64,000 bases of DNA from Rhodanobacter sp. L36 (lineage in GTDB: Bacteria > Pseudomonadota > Gammaproteobacteria > Xanthomonadales > Rhodanobacteraceae). Of this stretch, positions 40,196 to 50,114 are shown piece by piece. Each line of letters opens with the position of its first letter. The first letter of the stretch is position 1. Made by a program: the position numbers and the translations under genes. The notes under the pieces were generated by a model, which was given only the letters and a program-made list of their open reading frames with translations, was not told where the DNA came from and made no database searches. Location: assembly GCF_009765755.1 (NCBI RefSeq), contig NZ_LMUV01000002.1, positions 519,693 through 583,692 on the forward strand, given 5' to 3'.

Positions 40196-40287
40196 CATTC
40201 TCTCGCACTTAATCCAAATCTGGATTCGAGACGGACTGGCAAGTCATGCGTAGCGGGGGGGTCCGGAAAAGCAACTCGACCACCGAC

Positions 40288-41316
40288 TTAGATCAGCTTT
40301 TCGGACTCGAGCTCGCTCTTCAGATACGCGTAGTAGATCGGCGCTGCAATCACGCCGGACAATCCGAAGACCGCTTCCATCACGACCATGGCAATCAGGA
40401 GTTCCCAGGCGCGGGCGTGGATTTGCGTGCCGACGATGCGGGCGTTGAGGAAGTATTCGAGCTTGTGGATGAGCACCAGGAAACACAGGGCGGCGATGCC
40501 CACGCCAAGCGATACCGACAGGGCGGCGATGGTGACGGCAGTGTTGGAAAGCAGGTTGCCCACCACGGGCAACAGGCCAACGATGAAGGTCAGCACGACC
40601 AGCGTTTTGGACAGTGGTACGTGAATGCCGAACAGCGGCAGTGCGCCGAACAGGAAGATTGCGGTGAACACGGTATTGATCACGGAAATCTTGATCTGCG
40701 CGAAGACGATATTGTGGAAGGCTTCTGCCAGTCGTTGCGAGCGCTGGCCGAGCGCGGCTGCCAGGGGCCCGACCTGATGTGCGGGTCGGGCACGGCTTAA
40801 TGCGACGATCGCGCCGAGAACCAGCCCGATAAGAATGTGCACGAAAGTACGTGCGGTTTCCTTGCCGATGTGCTGCAGGCTGAGCGCATGTTTGTGCGTG
40901 AGTTCGACGGCCATCACGCGCAATTCGTCGACGCTGTCGGGCAATGAGCCCACCAGTGCGGCCGGAAGTTGCTGGCGCGCGCGATCCACCAGCGGCATCA
41001 GGTGGTTTTGCCAGAGTTCCTCGGGATTGCCGATTTCATTGCGGACGAAGCTGATGGCCGCGAGCGTCAGCAAAATCAGTAAGCCCACCACCAGCACGCC
41101 CAGAAAAGCCACCACCAGCATTCGCGCGCGCGCGCCGGCGAGTCGACGTCCTAACAACGGACTCACCGTGTGCACCAGTTCGTAGACGAGCAGGCCTGCC
41201 AGCAGCACCGGCAGCAGTCTCAACCCGAGTATCAGAAACAGGGCCGCGCCGGCCAGCATATAGCTGACGATCTGGATGGTGCGGGTGGGTTGGTTGAAGC
41301 CTGTTGTCGATTGCAT
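40288..41316 (-). CDS. AI-2E family transporter (PerM/UPF0118)
   Basis: A 342-residue inner-membrane protein with about seven or eight hydrophobic segments, including VSYMLAGAALFLILGLRLLP near the N-terminus and VVLTFIVGLLPVVGNLL. The C-terminal pattern (VGTQIHARAWELLIAMVV, FGLSGVIAAPIYYAYLKSEL) is the AI-2E/PerM signature. Members export small molecules or act as Na+/H+ antiporters; the substrate here is unknown. The ATG at 41316 was chosen by family length; an in-frame ATG at 41364 with GGCGAG upstream is possible. Confidence 0.88.
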   Translation of the reverse strand: MQSTTGFNQPTRTIQIVSYMLAGAALFLILGLRLLPVLLAGLLVYELVHTVSPLLGRRLAGARARMLVVAFLGVLVVGLLILLTLAAISFVRNEIGNPEELWQNHLMPLVDRARQQLPAALVGSLPDSVDELRVMAVELTHKHALSLQHIGKETARTFVHILIGLVLGAIVALSRARPAHQVGPLAAALGQRSQRLAEAFHNIVFAQIKISVINTVFTAIFLFGALPLFGIHVPLSKTLVVLTFIVGLLPVVGNLLSNTAVTIAALSVSLGVGIAALCFLVLIHKLEYFLNARIVGTQIHARAWELLIAMVVMEAVFGLSGVIAAPIYYAYLKSELESEKLI

Positions 41317-41460
41317 GCGCGGCCACGTTCGAGGGATTGCGGCCAGTCTGTCAGCAGGCAGCATGGCTCGCCAGCGTGAGTGCGTGAAAGTCGCCGCGAC
41401 ATCGCGCTGTCGTAAACTGCGGCGATTCTGTGCCGTCTTTCCTCAAGCCAAGGGGTATTC

Positions 41461-42357
41461 ATGTCCAATCGACTGCCGGCAGTCGTCGCTGCCCTGGCGC
41501 TGCTCGCCAGCTGTTCCTCCGTGCCGCCGACCCGGGTTGCCACGCCCGCGTCTGCCGTCACAGCACCGCCCGTCATTGCCGGGCCGCATGGCGACGACAA
41601 CCTCAACGCGACTGCATGGGCCCAGACGGCGATCGAACACGATCTGATCTATCTGCAGACCTACCGCGATGCCCAATCGCGCCTGCTCGCGGCTCTGAAG
41701 GATCGGCAGTGGGATGCCCTGCCGAAAGATGATCGCCTCACGCCGCTGAAGAACCTCAAGCCCGCGGTCATCCTCGATATCGACGAGACCGTGCTGGACA
41801 ACTCGCCGTATCAGGCGCGCGTGATCAAGGGCGGAGGCGAATTCAACGAGGCGGACTGGGCCGCCTGGTGCAAGGAACAAAGGGCGCGCGCCCTGCCCGG
41901 CGTGGTCGAATTCACCCAGTTCGCTGCAAGGCACGGCATCGCCGTGATCTATGTATCCAATCGCGCCAAGGATCTGGACCAGGTCACGCTGGCCAATCTT
42001 CGCCAGGTCGGCGTACCCGTTTCCGGATCGCAGGCGTTCCTCGGGCTGGGAACGTTCGTCGACGGCTGCGAGCAGGTCGGAACTGAAAAGGGCTGTCGGC
42101 GGCAGTTGATCGGCGCGCATTACCGCGTTCTGATGCAGTTTGGCGACCAGATCGGCGATTTTGTGACCGTGCTCGCCAACACCTCAGCCGGCCGCGAGAC
42201 GGTGATGGCGCCTTATCTGCCGTGGATCGGCACGCGCTGGTTCGTGTTGCCCAACGCCACCTATGGATCTTGGGAGCCGGCGCTGTTCAACAACGACTGG
42301 AGTGCGCCACGCCAGCAGCGTCATCAGCAAAAGATCGATTCGCTCCGTTTTCAGTAA
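41461..42357 (+). CDS. HAD-type acid phosphatase lipoprotein (e(P4)-like, class C)
   Basis: A 298-residue outer-membrane or periplasmic lipoprotein: signal MSNRLPAVVAALALLASC with lipobox LLASC. The HAD phosphatase motif I is VILDIDETVLDN, with two catalytic aspartates; YVSNRAKDLDQVTLANL carries motif II and motif III/IV residues lie toward GDQIGDF. This matches HAD subfamily IIIB acid phosphatases such as Haemophilus e(P4), which dephosphorylate nucleotides. The ATG at 41461 follows AAGGGG. A terminator at 42502-42536 follows. Confidence 0.93.
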   Translation: MSNRLPAVVAALALLASCSSVPPTRVATPASAVTAPPVIAGPHGDDNLNATAWAQTAIEHDLIYLQTYRDAQSRLLAALKDRQWDALPKDDRLTPLKNLKPAVILDIDETVLDNSPYQARVIKGGGEFNEADWAAWCKEQRARALPGVVEFTQFAARHGIAVIYVSNRAKDLDQVTLANLRQVGVPVSGSQAFLGLGTFVDGCEQVGTEKGCRRQLIGAHYRVLMQFGDQIGDFVTVLANTSAGRETVMAPYLPWIGTRWFVLPNATYGSWEPALFNNDWSAPRQQRHQQKIDSLRFQ

Positions 42358-42501
42358 TTATTTATTTTGTAAATCATCAGCTTATGAGATAAAAGAAAAG
42401 TGTTGCCTCAGCTTTGATCTGCCCGTACCATCTCCTCGCCAACACCTGCTGACCTAAAGATTTGCAGGCAAGGCCATTTCCCTTCCGGCTTTGCCGGATT
42501 T

Positions 42502-42536
42502 CCCCGCGAGGCTCACGCCAGCGGGGTTTTCTTTTT
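42502..42536 (+). terminator. rho-independent terminator
   Basis: CCCCGC (42502-42507) pairs with GCGGGG (42521-42526) around a 13-base loop, followed by TTTTCTTTTT. It sits in the 283-bp gap between the acid phosphatase and the next lipoprotein gene. Confidence 0.8.
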
Positions 42537-42640
42537 CAGGGCCGTGAAAAGTTGCGCGAGGCCTTGTCCCGGCGCGTGCACGGCACGTACCCTGCCCGAT
42601 CAAGACGCGACAAGCGTCCCCACTTTCCGAGAGCTTCCCG

Positions 42641-43579
42641 ATGCGATCCACGACTTTCCGTCGCGCCGTTCTTCCATTGATCGCCGCGCTGGTGTTGAGC
42701 GCCTGCCATGGCAAGGACGATCCTTCCCAGCCCGGCGGCAGCACGCCGGAGTCGGCGCTGCAAGGCTCGGTCGACCTACTCAAGGCCGGCGATTTCAATA
42801 CCCTGTGGAAACATGCGCTGCCGCCGGCCGATTACGCCACGATGCGCGCGGACTGGACGCGTCATCAGCAGTCGCAGCCGCCGGTCAGCGCGGACGATCG
42901 CGCCAAGTTCGACGAAACCATCCAGAAAGTCACCGGGCCGGATGCCGAGAACAAGCTATACGCCGAACTGCAGCCCAAGCTGACGACGCTGGAGCAGCAG
43001 TACAAGGATCAGTTGCCGATGCTGATCAGCGTCGGGCAGGCGTTCGCCAAGAACGGCATTGCGCAGAACAAGACCCTGAGTGCCGACCAGAAAACCCAGG
43101 CCGGCAACGTCCTCGATGTGCTTGGCCCGTGGGCGCAACAAACCACCTGGTTCGACCAGACCAAGGCGAAGCAGGCGATTGGTGTTGTCGTGGCAACCGC
43201 GCGCAAGCTCGATCTGAAAAGCCCGGATCAGATACGCGCGATGGATTTCGATACCGCGATGACGAAATATTCGACCGGTTTCGCGGGCGCCAGGCAATTG
43301 CTTGCGATCTACGGCCTGTCGGTCGACGACACGCTCAACTCCATCAAGCTGACGCCGGTTTCCAATAGCGATGGCCACGCGGTGGTGAAGGTCGATTACA
43401 CGCTGCTCGGCAAACCGCTTTCGACCGAAGCCAAACTGGTGCAGCAGGACGGCCGCTGGTACACCGAAGACATGCTCGACAACGTCCGCCAGTCGCACAA
43501 GCAACTGAGCGAACAGGCCGCGCAGGCAAGCAGCGCCAGTGCGCCGGCGCCGGCTGCCACGGCGCCTGCAAAAGACTGA
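42641..43579 (+). CDS. lipoprotein of unknown function
   Basis: A 312-residue predicted lipoprotein: signal MRSTTFRRAVLPLIAALVLS with lipobox LSAC. The mature part is helical and charged, with KAGDFNTLWKHALPPADYA and a C-terminal strand region (HAVVKVDYTLLGKP, QQDGRWYTEDML), then an Ala/Ser/Pro-rich tail. The overall pattern resembles DUF4878/NTF2-like lipoproteins only loosely. It lies 25 bp before plsB and could share its transcript. Confidence 0.8.
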   Translation: MRSTTFRRAVLPLIAALVLSACHGKDDPSQPGGSTPESALQGSVDLLKAGDFNTLWKHALPPADYATMRADWTRHQQSQPPVSADDRAKFDETIQKVTGPDAENKLYAELQPKLTTLEQQYKDQLPMLISVGQAFAKNGIAQNKTLSADQKTQAGNVLDVLGPWAQQTTWFDQTKAKQAIGVVVATARKLDLKSPDQIRAMDFDTAMTKYSTGFAGARQLLAIYGLSVDDTLNSIKLTPVSNSDGHAVVKVDYTLLGKPLSTEAKLVQQDGRWYTEDMLDNVRQSHKQLSEQAAQASSASAPAPAATAPAKD

Positions 43580-43604
43580 ACATCGCAGCCGTTAGAATAG
43601 GCGG

Positions 43605-46277
43605 ATGCAGAACACTTCAAGCGCGGATATCACCGCACGCCAGCGCGCTCCCTGGTGGTTCAACCTGGCCGGGCAATTGCTGCAGCCCTGGGTCAAGATC
43701 CGCCGCGATCCGGCGGAGCCGGCCGCGTTGCTCAAGGCGGGCGTCACCGTCTGCTATGTCATCGAGCGCGATGGTTTTTCCGACGCGCTGATTCTTCAGC
43801 GGGCTTGCCGCGAAGCAGGTCTGCCCAATCCGATGCAGCCGCTGGCCGGCACGCGGCGGCGACGCTCGGTGTTCGCGCTGGCTCGCCGCGTCGGCTGGGT
43901 GTTCGGACGCAACCGTAAACGCGCGCCGAACGAACCGTTGCGCCAACTTGTGCGTTCGCTGGAAGGCGTGCCGGAGCACGACATCCAGCTGGTGCCGGTA
44001 TCGATCTACGTTGGCCGCGCGCCGACGCGCGACAGCGGCTGGTTCCGCGTGCTGTTTTCCGAAAACTGGGTGATGGTCGGTGGCTTTCGCCGCCTGCTGG
44101 CACTGCTGTTGAACGGCCGCGACACCGTGGTGCATTTCTCTGCGCCGGTATCGCTGCGCAGCGTGCTGGACGAATCCGGCGACATGAATCCGGAGCGCTT
44201 CACGCGCAAGATTGCCCGCGTCCTGCGCACGCATTTCCATCGCATTCGCGCGGCAGTAATTGGCCCGGATCTTTCGCATCGACGCACGGTGGTGGACGCG
44301 GTGCTCAACGCCGAACCGGTGCGCAGCGCCATTGCCGCCAGCGCCGCGAAGGAAAAGATCAGCCAGGCCAAGGCGTGGCGCAAGGCACACAAGCTGGTGA
44401 TGGAAATCTCCGCCGACTATTCGCATCCGGTCGTGCGCTCGGTGTCGTTCCTGCTCTCGAATTTCTGGAACAAGCTCTACGACGGTATTGCCATGCATCA
44501 CTTCGACAAGGCCCGCGCCGCGGCGCCGGGACACGAAGTGGTGTACGTGCCGTGTCATCGCAGCCACACCGATTATTTGCTGATGAGCTACCAGCTGCAC
44601 ATGTCCGGCGTGGTGGTGCCGCATATCGCTGCCGGCGTGAATCTCAATCTGCCGGTGATCGGGCCGATCCTCCGACGCGGCGGTGCATTCTTCATGCGCC
44701 GCAGCTTCAAGGGCAATGCGCTGTACTCGGTGGTGTTCAACGAATACCTGGCGCAGTTGATCGACCGTGGCGTGCCGATCGAATACTTCATCGAAGGTGG
44801 TCGTTCGCGCACCGGCCGGTTGCTGGCGCCGCGCGCCGGCATGCTGGTGATGACGATCCGCGCGTTTCTGCGGGCGCCACGTCGTCCGGTGCTGTTCCAG
44901 CCGGTGTATATCGGCTACGAAAAGTTGATGGAAGGAAAATCGTACGCCGGCGAACTCAGCGGCCAGCCGAAAGAAAAGGAATCGCTGCTCGGCCTGTTGC
45001 GGGGCCTGAAAGTGTTGCGCCAGCGCTACGGTCACGTCGCGCTGAATTTCGGCGAGCCAATCGAACTCAACCCGATGCTCGACGAAGCGAGCGCGGACTG
45101 GCGCACGCTCGGCGACGATCCGGACGCCAAGCCCGAATGGCTCGGCACGCTCACCGACCGCGTCGCCGAACGCATCCAGATCAACATCAATCGCGCCGCC
45201 GACGTCAATCCGATCAACCTCCTCGCGCTCGCGCTGCTGGCCACGCCCAAGCACGCGATGGCGGAAACCGATCTGCTCACGCAGCTCGAACTGAGCAAGG
45301 CGCTGCTGGAAGAACTGCCGTATTCCGATCGCGTCACGCTGACCCCGATGAACCCCGCCGGGATCATCGCCTACGGCGAACAGATGGCGTGGATCCAGCG
45401 CGTGCAGCATCCGCTCGGCGACGTGCTCACGGTCGCGCCGGAGCAGGCGGTACTGCTCAGCTACTTCCGCAACAACGTACTGCATCTCAACGCCACCGCC
45501 GCGTGGGTGGCATGCTGTTTCCTCAACAACCGGCGCATGTCGCGCTCGTCGGTATTGCGGCTGGGGCAGATCATCTACCCGTTCATCCAGAGCGAATTGT
45601 TTTTGCCGTGGGATGCCGACGGATTCGCGGTGCAGCTGCAGGCCACCATCGACTTCTTCGTGCGTCGCGGGCTGCTCGAATCCACCGGCGACGGCCGCGT
45701 GCTGGAACGCAGCCCGGGCCAGGACGATGGCGCGTATCAGCTCAAGACGATCGCGCGCAGCCTGATCCAGGCGTTCGAGCGTTACTACATCACCATCGCC
45801 GCGCTGGTGAAAAACGGTCCACACACGCTCACCGGCACCGAGCTCGAGAACGCCTGCACGCTTACCGCGCAACGGCTCAGCTTGCTCAACGAATTGTCCG
45901 CACCGGAATTCTTCGACAAAGCGTTGTTCCGCGGCTTCATCCAGAAATTGCGCGAGCGTCGCGTCGTGTGGACCGACGACAACGGCAAGCTCGATTACGT
46001 CGGTGCGCTGGAAGGCATGGTGCGCGACGCGCGCTTGATCCTGTCGCGCGAAGTACGTCACTCGATCCTCAAGATCACGCCCGGCAGCAGCGAAAAGGAA
46101 ATCTCCGTGACCGAAACGCCAACGCCCGCGCCAACAGTCGTTCCGAGCCATCTGCCTGCCGATGTTTCCGACGAAGCGATGCACGATCGCCACGTGGCGA
46201 ACGAACATCGCGCACATTCATCCACGCCATCGACGCCGGTTGCTTCCGGTTCCGACGACAACGATGCCATCCGGTAG
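43605..46277 (+). CDS. plsB: glycerol-3-phosphate 1-O-acyltransferase
   Basis: An inner-membrane-associated enzyme that acylates sn-glycerol-3-phosphate, the first step of phospholipid synthesis, using the product of GpsA (14017). The 890-residue protein has the four acyltransferase motifs: VPCHRSHTDYLL (H318-x4-D323), GGAFFMRRSFKGNALY, FIEGGRSRTGRLL and PVYIGYEKLMEG. It is longer than E. coli PlsB (about 807); the last ~60 residues are a Pro/Thr/Ser-rich tail not expected to be catalytic. ubiE follows 9 bp later. Confidence 0.96.
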   Translation: MQNTSSADITARQRAPWWFNLAGQLLQPWVKIRRDPAEPAALLKAGVTVCYVIERDGFSDALILQRACREAGLPNPMQPLAGTRRRRSVFALARRVGWVFGRNRKRAPNEPLRQLVRSLEGVPEHDIQLVPVSIYVGRAPTRDSGWFRVLFSENWVMVGGFRRLLALLLNGRDTVVHFSAPVSLRSVLDESGDMNPERFTRKIARVLRTHFHRIRAAVIGPDLSHRRTVVDAVLNAEPVRSAIAASAAKEKISQAKAWRKAHKLVMEISADYSHPVVRSVSFLLSNFWNKLYDGIAMHHFDKARAAAPGHEVVYVPCHRSHTDYLLMSYQLHMSGVVVPHIAAGVNLNLPVIGPILRRGGAFFMRRSFKGNALYSVVFNEYLAQLIDRGVPIEYFIEGGRSRTGRLLAPRAGMLVMTIRAFLRAPRRPVLFQPVYIGYEKLMEGKSYAGELSGQPKEKESLLGLLRGLKVLRQRYGHVALNFGEPIELNPMLDEASADWRTLGDDPDAKPEWLGTLTDRVAERIQININRAADVNPINLLALALLATPKHAMAETDLLTQLELSKALLEELPYSDRVTLTPMNPAGIIAYGEQMAWIQRVQHPLGDVLTVAPEQAVLLSYFRNNVLHLNATAAWVACCFLNNRRMSRSSVLRLGQIIYPFIQSELFLPWDADGFAVQLQATIDFFVRRGLLESTGDGRVLERSPGQDDGAYQLKTIARSLIQAFERYYITIAALVKNGPHTLTGTELENACTLTAQRLSLLNELSAPEFFDKALFRGFIQKLRERRVVWTDDNGKLDYVGALEGMVRDARLILSREVRHSILKITPGSSEKEISVTETPTPAPTVVPSHLPADVSDEAMHDRHVANEHRAHSSTPSTPVASGSDDNDAIR

Positions 46278-46286
46278 CATGCCGCC

Positions 46287-47051
46287 ATGAACAGCGAACA
46301 GCCCAAGCCCGACTCGACCACCCATTTCGGTTTTCGCGACGTGCCGATCGGCGAGAAGCAGAAACTCGTCGGTCAGGTTTTCACTTCGGTGGCGCGCAGC
46401 TACGACTTGATGAACGACCTGATGTCGTTCGGCGTGCATCGGTTGTGGAAGCGCCATTTCGTCGGCATCAGCGGCGTGCGTCGCGGCGATCGCGTGCTCG
46501 ATCTCGCTGGCGGTACGGGCGACATTGCCGCGCTGCTCAAGCCGGTCATCGGCGACGAGGGCGAAGTCGTGGTTGGCGACATCAACGCAGCGATGCTCGG
46601 CGTCGGTCGCGATCGCATGACCGATCGCGGCCTGGTTTCCGGCCTGCGCTGGGCGCAACTCAATGCCGAAGTGCTGCCGTTTCCCGACAACTCGTTCGAC
46701 GCGGTGACGATGGCCTTCGGCCTGCGGAATGTCACCGACAAGGACAAGGCGCTGGCCGATATCCATCGTGTGCTCAAGCCGGGCGGTCGCTTGCTGGTGC
46801 TGGAATTCTCGAAGGTACAGAGCGAGCTGTTCGGCAAGCTCTACGATTTCCATTCGTTCAAGGTGCTGCCGAAGCTGGGCCAGCTTTTTGCCGGCGACGC
46901 GGACAGTTATCAGTACCTCGCCGAATCGATCCGCAAGCATCCGGACCAGCAGACGCTGAAAGGCATGATGGAGCGCGCCGGCTTCGATCGCGTCGAAGTA
47001 CGCAACCTCACCAACGGCATGGTCGCCATCCATCGGGCGTACAAGTTCTAG
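46287..47051 (+). CDS. ubiE: ubiquinone/menaquinone methyltransferase UbiE
   Basis: A SAM-dependent C-methyltransferase acting in ubiquinone (and, where present, menaquinone) synthesis. The 254-residue protein has [20 protein letters not shown], the SAM-binding motif [33 protein letters not shown], and the typical C-terminus [16 protein letters not shown]. The ATG at 46287 is 9 bp after the plsB stop. Confidence 0.97.
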   Translation: MNSEQPKPDSTTHFGFRDVPIGEKQKLVGQVFTSVARSYDLMNDLMSFGVHRLWKRHFVGISGVRRGDRVLDLAGGTGDIAALLKPVIGDEGEVVVGDINAAMLGVGRDRMTDRGLVSGLRWAQLNAEVLPFPDNSFDAVTMAFGLRNVTDKDKALADIHRVLKPGGRLLVLEFSKVQSELFGKLYDFHSFKVLPKLGQLFAGDADSYQYLAESIRKHPDQQTLKGMMERAGFDRVEVRNLTNGMVAIHRAYKF

Positions 47052-47101
47052 CAGGCGTTTGACGTCGTCATTCCACGAAGGGAAATCCAGGCAGTGATCG
47101 C

Positions 47102-47809
47102 ATGAGCAACAACGCCACGCAACTCGAACGCCTGACCTTCTTCTCCGATGCGGTGTTCGCCATCGCGATCACGCTGCTGGTCATCGAAATCCACGTGCCG
47201 CGACTGGGCGTGGTGGATGACCAGGTTTTTCTGGCCGCGCTCGCCTCGTTGCGCCCGAGCATCTTCGGGTTCGTGCTGAGTTTTCTGGTGATCGGCTCGC
47301 TGTGGGCTGCGCACCATCGGGTGTTCGGCATGCTTGTCGGTTACAGCCGCAGCGTGATGGTGCCCAACATGCTTCTGCTGCTGGTGATCGCCTTCATGCC
47401 GTTCGCCACCGCACTCATGAGTGCGAACCCGTTGTCGCGCGTGGCCGAAATGTTCTACGCGGCGACGCTGCTGTTGGCGGCATTGATTCAGCGCTTGCTA
47501 TTCGGTCGTGCGTTGCAGCCGGGTTACCTGCAGGCGGAATTGACGCCCGGGGATGTTGCTGCTGTCCGCGGACGTGCATGGGGACTGCCGGTTGCGGCAG
47601 CGCTGTCGCTGTTGCTGGCGTGGTTCGTCCCGGCATGGAACAACATGGTGTTGCTCGCCATTCCGTTGCTGACGCGATGGTTCGCGCACATCGCCCGCGT
47701 CCGTGCGGAAAAGACATCCATGGCGGTGAAAGACATTCCTGCAACGTCCACTCTGCAAAGAGTCGAACTCCATGAACCCGTCATCGCCGCTTCCGAACCT
47801 ACCGCGTAG
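47102..47809 (+). CDS. TMEM175-family potassium channel-like protein
   Basis: The 235-residue membrane protein has the family signature near the N-terminus, RLTFFSDAVFAIAITLLVIE (FSD motif lining the pore in bacterial TMEM175 channels), and about six hydrophobic segments such as FGFVLSFLVIGSLWAAHHRV. Bacterial members form K+ channels; selectivity here is inference. The next gene overlaps its 3' end by 38 bases. Confidence 0.88.
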   Translation: MSNNATQLERLTFFSDAVFAIAITLLVIEIHVPRLGVVDDQVFLAALASLRPSIFGFVLSFLVIGSLWAAHHRVFGMLVGYSRSVMVPNMLLLLVIAFMPFATALMSANPLSRVAEMFYAATLLLAALIQRLLFGRALQPGYLQAELTPGDVAAVRGRAWGLPVAAALSLLLAWFVPAWNNMVLLAIPLLTRWFAHIARVRAEKTSMAVKDIPATSTLQRVELHEPVIAASEPTA

Positions 47810-48449
47810 TCCGCTTCTTGCCGCTGCAGCCTTGCTCGGCTGGTTCGCGCTGGCGTTGCAGCTATGGCTGTCGATCCGCATGACTACGGCTGATGGACGA
47901 TCGGTGATCTCGGCCGTCTGGATCTACCTGGGATTCTTCACCGTCCTCACCAACCTGCTTGTCGCCACAGCGCTGAGCGCAGACGCACTCGGCATGGACG
48001 ATCGCCTCGGCCGTTTCTTCCGACGCCCCGGCGTAACCACTGCCATCGCGGCGAACATCGCTGTGGTCATGCTCACTTACAACACGCTGCTGCGACAACT
48101 CTGGCAACCGCAGGGTTGGAATCTGGTCGCGGACTTGCTGCTGCACGACGTGATGCCGGCGGTGTTCCTGCTGTTCTGGTGGTTCGCGGTGCCGAAGGAT
48201 ACGTTGCGGCTGCGCCAGCTTGGCGGCTGGCTGCTGTATCCACTCGGCTACCTGCTCTACGCGTTGATCCGCGGCGCCGTCACGCGCTGGTATCCGTATC
48301 CGTTTCTCGACGTGAACACGCTTGGTTATCCGAGCGTATGGCTCAATGCCGCCGGCGTGGCGCTCGTGTTCATCGTCATGGCGCTGTTGTTGCTCGGGCT
48401 TGCGCATTTGCAACGACGCGGATCGAAGCGGCCTTCCATCGCGCGTTGA
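47772..48449 (+). CDS. Pr6Pr family membrane protein
   Basis: A 225-residue inner-membrane protein with about six transmembrane segments. LRQLGGWLLYPLGYLLYALI, RWYPYPFLDVNTLGYPSVW and the early YLGFFTVLTNLLVA pattern fit the Pr6Pr (FAR-17a/AIG1-like) family of unknown function. It starts 38 bases inside the preceding channel gene in another frame, so the two are coupled. Confidence 0.82.
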   Translation: MNPSSPLPNLPRSPLLAAAALLGWFALALQLWLSIRMTTADGRSVISAVWIYLGFFTVLTNLLVATALSADALGMDDRLGRFFRRPGVTTAIAANIAVVMLTYNTLLRQLWQPQGWNLVADLLLHDVMPAVFLLFWWFAVPKDTLRLRQLGGWLLYPLGYLLYALIRGAVTRWYPYPFLDVNTLGYPSVWLNAAGVALVFIVMALLLLGLAHLQRRGSKRPSIAR

Positions 48450-48470
48450 GTGGTCGATCTCGGCATCACT

Positions 48471-49160
48471 TCAAGTCGCGCGCAAATCCTCGACGATCTC
48501 GCCCAGGCTTCTTATCTCGTCCTCATGTTCCGGATCGCGCCAGCGTTCCGCCAGCGCGTCGGCAAGCCACCGTTGCATCGACGGCAAATCGCACAGTCGC
48601 CGTGCATAACCAGCAGCGTCGCCATCGAGCTGAAGACCGAAGGTGCGCACGCGAAACGCAACCGGCGCATAGAACGCATCGACTGCGCCGAATGTTTTTC
48701 CAGCAAGGAACGGACCGCCGAAACGACGCAGCCCTTCGTTCCACAGTTCGGCGAGTCGCTCGATGTCCTTCTTCAGCGATGCGGAGACCTGGTGCAGCCG
48801 CACGCGCAATCCGCAGTTCATCGGACACTCGTTGCGCAGCGCGCCGAAGCCCGAATGCATTTCCGCCGAGGCACTGCGCGCCCACGCGCGGGCATGTGCA
48901 TTGGACGGCCAAACGCCAGCGTGATTTTCAGCGAGGTATTCGGCGATCGCCAGTGAATCCCACACCACTTCGCCGTCGGCGTGCAGACACGGCACGCGGC
49001 CCGTCGGCGAAAACGCGCGGAACGCCGTCCAGCTGGAACCCGATCCGGGCAGGAACGGTGCCAGGCGTTCCTCGAAAGGAATGCCCAGCTCGCTCAGCAG
49101 CACCCACGGGCGCAGCGACCACGACGAATAATTCTTGTTGGCGATGTGCAGCGTGTACAT
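48471..49160 (-). CDS. glutathione S-transferase
   Basis: A 229-residue cytoplasmic protein with the N-terminal thioredoxin-like glutathione-binding domain: IANKNYSSWSLRPWVLL, FSPTGRVPCL with the cis-proline, and DSLAIAEYLAE. The all-helical C-terminal domain follows (for example GGPFLAGKTFGAVDAFYAP). The NKNYSSWS start is typical of a YfcF/GstZ-like subfamily. It lies 27 bp downstream of the EamA transporter gene on the same strand; substrate unknown. Confidence 0.92.
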   Translation of the reverse strand: MYTLHIANKNYSSWSLRPWVLLSELGIPFEERLAPFLPGSGSSWTAFRAFSPTGRVPCLHADGEVVWDSLAIAEYLAENHAGVWPSNAHARAWARSASAEMHSGFGALRNECPMNCGLRVRLHQVSASLKKDIERLAELWNEGLRRFGGPFLAGKTFGAVDAFYAPVAFRVRTFGLQLDGDAAGYARRLCDLPSMQRWLADALAERWRDPEHEDEIRSLGEIVEDLRAT

Positions 49161-49187
49161 GCGTTTGCTTTCCTGATGATCGATCGG

Positions 49188-50114
49188 TCAATGTTGTTCG
49201 CAGGTTTCGGCTTCCAGCATCGGCGCTGCCGGCAATATCGCACGACGACGCGCGTTGGCCAGCACCACGCCGCTCACCGTGATCGCGCCGCCGACCAGGG
49301 TCAGCCAGCCGGGCTTTTCATCCAGCCAGAGCCAGCCGATCAGCACCGCGATCGGCGGCGAGAAATAGATGAAGCTCGATACCTGCGATGCGGACGCGCG
49401 ACGCAACGCGGCGTTCCACGCGAGATATCCCACGAAGGTAGGCGCCAGCCCCAGCCACACCAGCGCCGCGATGTGCGACCACGGCGCAGCCACCAGCGCC
49501 TGCGGCAAATGCAAACCGAACGGCAACGCGCCCAGTGTGCCGGCGAAAAAAGTGAACGAGGTCACGCCGATCATGTTGTTGCGCACGAACAGCGGTTTTT
49601 GTCCGACGAAGTAGATCGCCGACACCACCACGCTGATCAGCACCAGCGCCGCCATCGGTTCGAACTTCACCTGCTTGCCGCTGGCCAGCACCACCATCAC
49701 CACGCCGATCAGCGCGATACCCAGACCGGCGAGCGTGCGCGTCGACAATCGCTCGCGCAGCCATATTGCCGATACCGCAGCGGTGGCGGCAGGCACCAGT
49801 GAAATCAGGATGGCCGCGGTGCCGCTGGCGATGCGTGTCTCCGCGTGATTCAGCGCGAGGTGATACACCGTGAGCCCAAGCACGCCGAGCAACGCCAGTT
49901 GCGGCCAGTCGCGACGCTGCGGCAGTGGCGTGCGACGCACCAGCATCAGCACGCCGAAACACAGCGAGCCGATCGCCAGTCGCGCCAGCGCCACCTCGCC
50001 CGGGGTAAAAGACGCGAGTGCATACGCGATCGCCGCGTATGCCGACGACCATGTCAGCAAGGCGATGGCGATAAGAACGAGTGCGCGGCTGTCGAGCCGC
50101 TCCGCGGTATCCAT
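49188..50114 (-). CDS. EamA/DMT-family transporter
   Basis: A 308-residue inner-membrane exporter with two EamA repeats and about ten transmembrane segments (for example ALVLIAIALLTWSSAYAAIA and FGVLMLV early; AVLIGWLWLDEKPGWLTLVG late). Members export amino acids or metabolites. Start 50114 (MDTAERLDSR) was chosen over an in-frame ATG at 50144. It is divergent from an Lrp/AsnC regulator, a common arrangement in which the regulator controls the exporter. Confidence 0.9.
   Translation of the reverse strand: MDTAERLDSRALVLIAIALLTWSSAYAAIAYALASFTPGEVALARLAIGSLCFGVLMLVRRTPLPQRRDWPQLALLGVLGLTVYHLALNHAETRIASGTAAILISLVPAATAAVSAIWLRERLSTRTLAGLGIALIGVVMVVLASGKQVKFEPMAALVLISVVVSAIYFVGQKPLFVRNNMIGVTSFTFFAGTLGALPFGLHLPQALVAAPWSHIAALVWLGLAPTFVGYLAWNAALRRASASQVSSFIYFSPPIAVLIGWLWLDEKPGWLTLVGGAITVSGVVLANARRRAILPAAPMLEAETCEQH

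Larger units (their letters stand above)
39956..40287. other. A/T-rich regulatory region upstream of TonB receptor 2
   Basis: 332 bases without a gene, strikingly A/T-rich for this genome. It contains a cluster of three inverted repeats at 40121-40195, listed separately, and a poly-G tract near 40255-40261. Confidence 0.7.

Noticed and set aside
43617-46217. 866-codon open frame on the minus strand opposite plsB
   Set aside because: It is an antisense shadow caused by high GC at third positions of plsB; it has no family motifs and is His/Arg-rich, as such shadows are.
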